A DNA stretch of 64,000 nt from NCBI GenBank assembly GCA_023394875.1, contig JAEXAB010000004.1, positions 310,001-374,000 on the forward strand, given 5' to 3'. Source of the DNA: Bacillota bacterium (GTDB lineage: Bacteria > Bacillota > Clostridia > Christensenellales > DTU072). The notes under the pieces are model-generated. The model was not told where the DNA came from. It did not search any database and saw only the letters and a program-made list of their open reading frames with translations. The position numbers and the translations under genes are program-made. This document shows, piece after piece, positions 42,636-52,700 of this stretch (position 1 is the stretch's first letter; every line of letters begins with the position of its first letter).

Positions 42636-42665
42636 ATTATAACATAAAACACGCCTGTTGTTCAA
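42636..42665 (-). promoter_or_regulatory. Promoter of the alpha-galactosidase gene
   Basis: Minus strand: -35 TTGAAC (42660-42665), 18-base spacer, -10 TATAAT (42636-42641). Confidence 0.6.
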
Positions 42666-42691
42666 TAGTAAATATATATTTATAAGTACAA

Positions 42692-42721
42692 TTGACAAGG
42701 TCTTGTAAAAAATATTATACT
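42692..42721 (+). promoter_or_regulatory. Promoter of the pseudo-glycerophosphodiesterase gene
   Basis: Plus strand: -35 TTGACA (42692-42697), 18-base spacer, -10 TATACT (42716-42721). It diverges from the alpha-galactosidase promoter. Confidence 0.7.
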
Positions 42722-42743
42722 AAAGCAAAACAAAGGAGCCGTT

Positions 42744-43736
42744 ATGAACATAAAATTAAAAAAGTTTTTTTACAGACATAAAATAATTTCGGTAATCGCA
42801 ATACTTCTTATTTTCGCGGCAATTTTCTTTACTATAGTTGATTTATCGTTGTATATACCTGTTAAAATGGAGCCAAACACCACAAAAAGCAGTTTCGGCG
42901 CCACAAAAAGTAAAGTATACGTTCAAAAGGGAAAAGAAGATAAGGTAAATAATACTCTCAGTTTTTATAAAAACATCTTAGAAAATAACAATAATTATAT
43001 TGTAGACGGCTTCGAAATTACTGTTTTTATGTCAAAAGATAACAGACTTATTGTGGCAGAAAACGACTTACTTGACAGTTTTACCAACTGTAAAGTAAAT
43101 CCGTTCAGCCAAAAAAACGCCAAGATTTCTTCAAAAACGGTTGGAGAATTGAAACAATATAACGCCGCATATTTTATGGGAGAAAAAGATGGATACCCCT
43201 ACAGAAACATCGGTATTGACCTAAGTTATTTCCGGATAATTACTCTTGATGAACTTATTGTATATCTAAACACCCAAAGCGTGGATTGGAAAAAAACCTT
43301 TAACCTTATAATAAATATCGGTGACAAAAATAACCTAAATAACATCGTTTCCCAACTTAATACTACGTTAAAAGACTATAATTACGCTAAAAACTGCGTT
43401 GTAGTAACAAAATCCGACTACTTAAAAAGCATATTGGAAAATTACCCCGACCTTATGAGGACGGCAAGCAACAGCGAAGTATCAGACCTTTATTTCAAAG
43501 CGGCATTCGGAGTTAAAGACATAGAAGTAAGCTATGACATTTTGTACGTAAATGCCTTTAACAGCGGGGTAAACTTAGCAAGAAACCGCATAGTAGACTA
43601 TGCAAGATATTGCGATATTCCAATAATTTTCAAGGATATAAGTTCTATAAAAAAGATTCAAAAAACAGCCAATCTTAAACCCGACGGAATTGCGGGAATT
43701 TTACCAAAAGATATATATTTGGAAACTATAAAATAA
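42744..43736 (+). CDS. Membrane-anchored glycerophosphodiesterase-fold protein lacking catalytic residues
   Basis: 330 residues. An N-terminal basic stretch and a transmembrane helix (about 14-38) anchor an extracellular domain. That domain aligns in pattern with the active GDPD at 14664: VQKG in place of AHRG, NNTLSFYKN in place of EN..ASF, FEITVFMSKDNRLIV in place of IETDVHLLKTGEVVA, and AEND in place of FHD. One acidic ligand (E) remains; both catalytic His, the Arg and the second acidic ligand are gone. AGGAG precedes the ATG. I infer a pseudoenzyme that binds a ligand or partner rather than hydrolysing it. The homology call rests on a by-eye alignment. Confidence 0.65.
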   Translation: MNIKLKKFFYRHKIISVIAILLIFAAIFFTIVDLSLYIPVKMEPNTTKSSFGATKSKVYVQKGKEDKVNNTLSFYKNILENNNNYIVDGFEITVFMSKDNRLIVAENDLLDSFTNCKVNPFSQKNAKISSKTVGELKQYNAAYFMGEKDGYPYRNIGIDLSYFRIITLDELIVYLNTQSVDWKKTFNLIINIGDKNNLNNIVSQLNTTLKDYNYAKNCVVVTKSDYLKSILENYPDLMRTASNSEVSDLYFKAAFGVKDIEVSYDILYVNAFNSGVNLARNRIVDYARYCDIPIIFKDISSIKKIQKTANLKPDGIAGILPKDIYLETIK

Positions 43737-43754
43737 TTCTTATAAAAAAATAAA

Positions 43755-43784
43755 CGTCCGCATAAACCTTTGCGGACGCTTTTT
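43755..43784. terminator. Bidirectional terminator between the pseudo-GDPD and giant lipoprotein genes
   Basis: CGTCCGCA (43755-43762) pairs with TGCGGACG (43771-43778) around an 8-base loop. T-rich runs flank it on both strands, so it serves both converging genes. Confidence 0.88.
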
Positions 43785-43789
43785 TATTT

Positions 43790-46700
43790 TTAATAGAGTA
43801 TCATTTCTTTTACGTCAACGTTTGCGCTTATCGGTACTAAGGCTAAGAAGCGGTAATCGTTCAGGAAGCCTGCTGTTTCTTCTACTTCGTCGTCAAGGTT
43901 GGTGGTACCTCCCGAAGCAATTAGACGTAAATCGTTGTAGGCAGGATAAGGCATCGCATACGATATTTTATCTATAGTAATAATAACCTTATAACATACA
44001 ATATTCTTATACCAGCTACTAACAATATTCTCAGAAGGAACTGTTTCTTTTGTAATTTCTATACTTACATCGTGTTTTTGACCGTCTAATAAGTTCCTAT
44101 TAACTAAAACTTGCGATGCAAACTCAAGGTTGTATTTATAAACACCCAATTCTACTCTTGTTTGAGAAAATCTTAGATACAATCCCCTCTTGCCCGTATG
44201 ATCGCTTATCATATTTATTCCACCAATAACAGGCGTGGTTCCTACGGTATTGGCAAAGATAAACTTAAATTCGGTACCCGTTGCCTTAAAGCTAAAGAAC
44301 GTATTGGTACAAGTGGTGCTTATCGGAGCATTGTCACCGTCAATTAGTACAGTATCAGTATTTATTATCCTGTCTTTTATGTCAAGACAAGTATCAATGT
44401 TGCTATCAAGTTCCATCGCGTACATTTTTAAGCTGATATTATACAAGTTCATAGCTGTATAACCCGCCATTTCGGCAATAGTCTTTACGTTGTCCCCGCT
44501 AAGACCTAATATTGCGGCGTTTCTTAAAGTGTAGCTAAATAACTGAGCGCCCCCTCTGTATAATGTAATCATAATAACGCCCGTACTCTTAGAATAACGG
44601 GTCTCTAATATATTTCTGCTGCCGTGCCAATCTATGTTGTTAAATGTCTCCGTCCAATAGCCGATACCTATTCTGACGTGCAATACCGTTTCAAAACTCT
44701 GTGTGGCGTTATTGTAAGCAATAGTAAGCGCAAGACCACGGTAAGCGGGATAATTTTCGTCATAGGTCTGTATATTTAACGTGCGGTTTTCGTTGGTTTT
44801 TAGCATTATTGTGGCAATGGAGTTGCTGTTTCCAACGATATTGTTATAGTCAAATACGTATTTTGAATAGCCGTATGCCCCTAGTTCATCAGAATAATAG
44901 TTTTCTCCGGATGCACTTTCGAAAATAACGGGCTTGGAATAATTAGGCACGCTTACGTCTTTAATTCCTACTCTGCGGTAATTGGAGGAACTAACGATTA
45001 ACCTAATAGTCCTTGTTTCCATAAGCTGCATAATAGTGGAACTCATGCGGTAGAAAGTCTTATACGTTACAAGATATGTGCCTCTTGTCATTTCTCCCAA
45101 AACAGCTTCCCCCGTCATGTCGTTAATTACATTGGTTTCCACATAAACAGTACTATTGCTATAACCGTCACCGCTGTTGAAAGTAAACATTTCCAAAATT
45201 GTTTCGGCATTAAGATTGCCATCGTCGGTAACATAATAACTAAAATTGCCAGAAAACGCAGACGGCCACAAAATAAAGTCGCTAACAAAACCGTCGTTAG
45301 TAAGTTTAACTCCAATAGTTTCGGCAATCATAGAAATAATGGTCATTTTCGCATTGCTCAAGGTAAAGCCAAAGTAACCGTTGTTATCAAAATTGATATA
45401 TTTATCATAAGCAAACACCGATTCCGGCAAACCTGTTGCGCCGTTAACAGATATCGTTTCAATAGTCTGTCCACCAAGATAATTTAGATTACAGCTGTAA
45501 GCGTCGTCAATAACCCACATTACCTTATAATATCTGGAATTGGAAATTACTATGGAAGAACCTTCGGCAGAAGTTACTGTATTTTCCGTATGTCCTAGTT
45601 TGTCGATATAAATCTTCAGCGTATGACTCATTCCGTCAAACAAATCCACTTCATCCAAGCTAGGTAGCAAATCGGAATAATAAATATCATTATTCTGCTT
45701 ATCGGTCATTATTATTTGATAACTTCCAGATAACCCGCCGCTTACCCTTAAAACCAGCTTATTTATGGCGTTTTCAAATAAAATCAAGTCGGCATAATAA
45801 GTGTCGCTGTCGGCTTTTGCATTAAGCTTTAGTTTTACACTCAATATATCAAACTTCCCGACAAAGTTATTAGTGCTTATGTTGCTTTCGGTAATATAGT
45901 AAGTGTAATTGCCGTCAATTTGCTGTTTGTATTGATAAGTTACGCCGCTATCTAGTGCCTTTACTATCTGAGAGCTGTCCGAATCAATAACGGTGCTACC
46001 GGTAGGACTGTATATCCTCACCAAGAATTCTTTACTTTCAATAGTGTTCGTTACAGGAATTATGCCTGCGCCCATATCATTATAGAAGCTTTCCGTCATA
46101 GTAAGAGTTAGCCTTAGGTCTTTACCAACCTCTATAGTTTGTTCGCCCACAACATTAACTGACCAGGTGCGGTTATAGTTAGCTCCCGCATAATAGTCGG
46201 GAATAACATTACGATAAATATCCACCCACTCTACGTTGTTGCCTTCGGCAAAACCATTATAGAATAGTTGCAAATACATACTGAGATTATAAATTGCGGT
46301 ATCGTAATCTACTTGCAAGCCTCTAAGACTGGCTGCGCTAAAGGATATGGAGTTGGCGCTATAGGGGGCTTCTGCTGTTGCCGCGCTGCCGATATTCTTA
46401 ATCTTAGGATAAATCATAATATTGGCGGCAGTGCATGACAACGTGTAGTTTTGGCTGTTATACCAGTTATCCGTCAGTTTAATTTTATTTAGTCCTGCGG
46501 TATAGGAAGTGTTGCCGCTAGCTGACGTTATCATATATTTGATATTTTCTGCTATATAGTTATTTACAAAATTCGCGTAGGTGGTGTAAGCTGTGGCAAC
46601 GCCGTTATGTACCACTTTGCCGTTGCCGTCTATTGATAAGCCCAGTATATAGGTCATTTGTTCTACTAAGGTAGCCACGCTCCCTTCAGCGGGTCTGATA

Positions 46701-49700
46701 ATAGAGTTCGGGTTGGTTATAGTAAACCTATAAGTCAATCTCTGATTGGACGACGTATTGTAACTAAGCATATTCGCTTCGTCAAATAAGATACTGAAAT
46801 AACCGTTGGGATTATAAGATACGCCGGCATTATTTATCATTTCTAAGTTTAATACAATCTTGTTTATTATGTATTGGACTTCGTTATTAAAAGTTATGGA
46901 ATAGTTAGTAAGAACCGTTAAATCCGCGCCTGCCTGCAGGTAGTCATATAGGGAGATATAATAGCTTCCTACCGCTGTCGTTCTTATTCTGTTAATTATA
47001 GCTTCCCTGTTTATTATTTCGTTTTCTATATACGCCAAGGCATCGTTTTGCTTCGTCGCTTCGGCTGCAGGATTGTAAGAGGGAGAATTAAAATCAATAA
47101 CAGGCAGATTGCCGTAAGTAAATTTATATTCCGACGAACTCAGCACGTGCCCGTACTGAACGGAAACAGGACTGCCCGAAGCGTTGGTAAGTCCGATAAC
47201 CAGATTTACTTTTCTTACGGTAAGCGGTAAATAATAGTACGCCTGATTAGTGCCCGATAAGCCCTCGCATTCGGTTACTTTTAATATGTAGTTAGTGTTA
47301 TTGGTAACCATTTGCGTCTTTAAGATATACGCGTAATAGTTTATGTTAAGACTAAATTTCGATGCGTCTGCGTTGACTGCAGTATTGTCGTTAAATATCC
47401 AAGACGTTACTATGCCCTGTTCTACCGCATTATTAATAGAACCGCCTGCAATAAAATAATCAACTATAATATTAGTGCTAAAATAATCACGGTGAACGCC
47501 GTTTATTGCTATTTCTTTAGGATAAACGGTGAACGGCCTACCGATAATTGTTATCTGATAGTTCATTGCCGTTAAGTTTTCCACGCTCGGATAATAGGTA
47601 TTGGCATTTAGTATGGTATAAGGATAGCTTGACACTAAACTTCCGATAGCCGACGTGTAATACGTACCTAGCTTGAAGCGCGCGGTACTATATATTAACT
47701 TGTCGTTGTTATAATCTCCGTTGTCGCCGCTTATGAAATTCAGTATATCAGTATATTCATATCCTGTCGCTAAATTAAAAGCGGCAAGGGATACAAAGCT
47801 CAATCTAAAGTTGATATTGCCGTCCACAAAGGCAGAATCGCCATATGTCATAGATGGTTCGTCATCGTTGGCGGCATTAACAAAGTCTAGGTACAGTGAT
47901 ACGGCAAGTTTCTTTACCGCATAGACAATAGGCTTGTTTGTGATATTGTAATTGGGATTAGCCGCTACCATATTGGCAAAGCTTAGTTCAAAATATTCTC
48001 CCGCATTCCTAACCGTTGTACCGCTTCCCGTCATATTAAGTTTTACAAAGTCGTTATAGTAACCCAAATTGAGGGAATTACCGAATTTATCCAGCATAAC
48101 GAATATAGAATTAACTTCGTTAAGAGCAGAAGCCAAAGTAATAGACTGGTTATTATAGGTATGGGAATATACGTATCTTATTTGGCTGTTTCCTCCGCCG
48201 TAGTCGAACACTTCTTCTTGAGCATTGGTTAAGCTTATAGATACGTCTTTCTTTTTAATTTCGTAAATGCCGTCACAATTGTTTGTATCTAGACCTAACT
48301 GCGCGCTGATATAATAGCTGTAGTTCCAGCTAAGCAGCTTGTTATTTGTATAGGTTTCGTCATAGATAGGTTCGCCAAGTTCGTCTTCGAAATAACGGTA
48401 TTGTCCTAAGCCGTCAAGATATTTCGGGCGTAGGTTGTAGGCGTATCTGCCAACATTATAAACGTTGTTTGACGACCAGTCTACCCAAGAGTTGCTAACG
48501 TTATAATATCTGACAACCAAATCAAAATAAACTTCGTCAAAAATAACCGCTTGACCGACGTTAAGGTCAGATAGCGCTCCTGATGGAGCAAGTTTGTCAT
48601 ATTGCTTGTTGAGACTGGAGTTACTTGTATTTAGAGTAACGGGCACCGATACTCTATTAATAAGATAATAATCCTCGCCGCCTTCAATGGAGAAGTTATA
48701 ATTCTTCCAGTTTGCGTTGGATTGTTTAATAGAAATAACTACGTTAAAATATCCCGCGCTAATATTATCAGAACTTTCTACTATCCCACTTAACGACGCA
48801 GGCACTCTATTCATATCTCGTGTAAAGGAAAACAGAAGGTCGCTTGCGGTAATTACGTCCCCGGGCGCTAAATTGTTAATAATCAACTGATTAATATTGC
48901 TTACCGCGGGGGGCAGTTGGTCATAAGTTTTTTTGTTGCATCTATCCCAGTTATAAACGGAAATAGTCTTCTTTGTTATGGTAAAGTCATATTCTGCGGG
49001 AATATACTTATTTTCTATGCCGACGCCCGACCAATCGGGATTAAGTCTGACAAACACAACGTTAAGATTCTTATAAGTGGAGTTTATTCTCACAACCAAA
49101 TCATAAGTTCCTGCATTGCGTGGGTAATTGGACGTTTCCGGGTCAACCGGATAAATAGAAATAGCTTTTGGCGCCGCTTGCAGCACGTCGTTTACTATCT
49201 TATAAGAAGTTGTACGGAAATAGCCTATTTCGTCATCCGCACCCTTAGCGTCAACCCAGTTGTTGTCAAGAGGTTGAATTGTCTTGCCGTTGTACTGGCG
49301 TACAAGCTTCGTTTCGGAATTGGGTATGGCTATTTTAACTTCAATCGGGCTTATTGTAAAATTCTTTACCGCGCTGAGGCTTGCTTCCGACAATACGTAA
49401 TTGTAGTTGCTTACCCCCACTAAACTTACACTATACTGCCCTGCTTCTTGAACTTTGGTTGCAATAACCTCGTTTACTGTATCGTTATAGATAACCTTTA
49501 TTAATGTTACTATAGACAGTGTATCGCTTGGGCTCACCAAAGAATACCCGCTGAAATTTAGGTTAAACGCCGTGCCGTTGTAGTTACTGTTCGTATTTAG
49601 TAATTCTACGTCAAGCACCATCGGATAAATGGTGTAGTCAAAGCTGTGAGTTATTACAAAGCTCCCCACTATTCCGTTAAGAATGTAATTATAAACTTCT

Positions 49701-52700
49701 TTTAGAGCATTTTCGGGCTGGTTGCCGCTGCACAGATAGTTTCTGCTGTCAATATTGGCAAAATAGTTATAGGTATACCCACCATAATAATCATCGGCGG
49801 TAAAGAAACCTAAATTGGCTCTTGTTGAGGTTTTGTTGGTAAAGTTAAATCCTAAAGCGCTGTTTAAGTTGGATAATATATTTACATCCGACAAGGCCTG
49901 AGCATTAACCGAATAAATTGTATCCAGACGCATCGTTGTTTTTCTGCTGTAAATTTCTCCGTCGTCGTCGATATCGGCTTGCATAGCCACAGGCATAATA
50001 ATAAAATACGCCTTATCCCCGTCCGCGCCTGCATTAGCGGGTATTCCGCTTGCTCCGCTAGGATAAAAAGTAGAAATAAAGTTTGCGTAATACTCATCAT
50101 AGTTGCCAATAATATTTACAATATAGTTAGGATTGTTCTCTATCCAACTGCTACTAATAAATATTTGATATTTCCCGACGTTTTTGCCCGCAGCTTTGGC
50201 AAATTCCAACTCTAAATATTCTTTGACATCATATTCATATTCTATCAACAGTTCATCTAAAATGAAGTTACTCTCAAACTGCAATGAATATTCGGAGCTA
50301 TCCATAGTAAATATGTATCTGTCGTTATGTGCGGTATCCAAAACATTGTCGATTTCTCTTTGACCGAATATGGAAGTTATACAGTCGACCAAAACATCCA
50401 ACCTTGCAGGAACGACCGTAATAATCACAGGCTCTACGGTAACGTTGTAGTTATCTATATAGTAATAAACTAAAGGATGATAAACAACGTATTGACCAAT
50501 ATCTATGTAAGGAGATAAATCACCAGAAGAAGAAAGTTCGTAAAGCTGCTCTGTATCATCAATATGGTATATACGTACATAATATTTACTGCCTGTTTTC
50601 AAAAAGAAATCGTCAAACAAAGCATTAAAACTCTCTCCGTAAGCCATTGTAGAGCCGCTCTTTAGATAATAAACTATGTCGGGCGTCTCACTACCGAATG
50701 ATTTTTGTACGTCAGCCGCCGTTATTACTATGGGCTTGGGCGTAACCGTCAGCACTGCGCCGGTATAACTTATAACGTTGTAATTAGTAATCTGGCTAGC
50801 TGCGCCTGCCAATATTTCGTGGGTGTCAAGGACGTTATTTGTGTCGGTTTGTCTTCTTCCCAAAGTGTAGCCCGGGATACCGTCCCAATAACCTGTTTCG
50901 TATCCGCCAAGCCATATTCCCGAAGCCGCGCCACCTGCGTTGCCGCCTATCAGGTTATTTGATTCGTCATAAATAAGATACTCAAAACGCGGGTCTGCTT
51001 GTCCGTAAACTTTAGTTGCGCTTTGCGCAACAACCTTTATTTGTTTTGGCACGATGACTAAGTCCGCCGCCTTATACTCTTCTATGCGGTAGTTATTAGA
51101 CTGTTGAGTAATTAATACGGGGTTGAGGTTGTATGTACCTATGGGCGCGTTTACAATGGTAGTTCCGCCGTTTGTATAGAAATTAACGCTTTGAGAACTC
51201 TTTGTTGTGATTGCAAATCTTATTTCGGCAACCATACTTAGCGTTTCACCGTATAGCAAAGGATTGTCTGTATAGGTTATTACGGTGCCGTTTCTGTGAT
51301 AGCCTTGAACGTACCAGGAGTATACTGCATTTTGGTTTGAGTAGCTATAACCGTAAGTAATATTCCTGCCCTCTGCTCTTACCACAATGGACTTCGGATA
51401 AATTTCTATCTTTCTGGAGTTATCGATAAACGGATTATTGATAGCGTTGCCGGCAAACTCAATTACCAAAGTATAAATACCAACGTTTTTGGGCCAGGTT
51501 GCGCTGATGTTGGAATCGGAATCGATATAATATAAGCTGAAGCCGTCGATTTCTTCAATGTCGGAATTGTCGGCAAGCACTGTTCTTGAACCGTTATAGG
51601 TATGGTAGCCGTTTACGTAGAAGTTCGGTCTTGCGCTTTCCCCTGTACCGTATTCAAACAGATAAGTATTGTTATTAGGGTTGTCTTGATAGTCAACCGT
51701 CAAATAACGTCTGTCTTTTACTACCACGTAATAATAGGTAGTCATTGTTACGTTGTTTTCGGTATAACTAATAGTTATCTTTTGATTTTTTTCACTGCCG
51801 TTGTGAATTTCCGAAGTATCAAATTCGTTATTTAGTATGGTCAGATTGGCATTATTAAGAGCCAACGTCATATTAGTGCCGTTGTTGTAGGTTATCAACA
51901 CGTCGCCGCCGTTAAGGTCCAACGTTGAGGCAGGCTGCCCTGCTATATCTTCAATATAGACTTGTTTGGGGAAGGTGCGCATGCTAATGCCCGTCATTGT
52001 CTTGCGGCTAATTCTTATCAAAACTTCGGTACTCTTGGTGGTTGCCACGTTTGTTTTTGTGTCTATATCATAATAGGTATAGGTATAAGAGAAAGTATAG
52101 TTGGCTTCAAAATACCAATGTCCGTGTTCGTCCTGCAAATAGAAGATTACAACGTCGTTTTTGTTATAGGTGCTGATTACGCTGTTAAGTTCTACGTTTA
52201 TATACATCGGGGTGGGGAATTCCTCTCCGTTAGCATCTACAAAATGCAGTCTTACCGAAACGTCGTCAGAACTAATAGCCATACCCTCTATTATTGTTAT
52301 TTGGTTGGGATTAACAATAATACTTTCTAAGAGTTTGGCTCTTACTTTTACGGTAAAGGTACAAGAAGAGAACAAATAACTAATAGTTACCGTTTGGTTG
52401 CCCGCTCTATTCTTATTATAACCGCTCAACGTATAGTCTTCGTTTAGTACCAAAGTATCAAGATTTACCGTGTCGCTGCTGTTATCGGCATAAAGTACGT
52501 TAATTACCGCGTCGTACGGGAAAACAAGCTCATCGCCTTCGTTAAGTACAAAACTCTGCTCATCGGAATCGGTAAGTTGGAAAGAAATTTCGCTAATTAA
52601 CTTTTCAAAGCAGATAATATCAAAGGTATCGGAAAGTAGTAACGTATTGTCAGTACTCAGTACTGCAACGGTAATAACCTGCTCTATAAAACGGTTGCCG

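Noticed and set aside
48917..49423. Plus-strand 168-codon ORF opposite the giant lipoprotein
   Set aside because: The long minus-strand frame explains the region; the ORF has no recognisable domain or ribosome-binding site.
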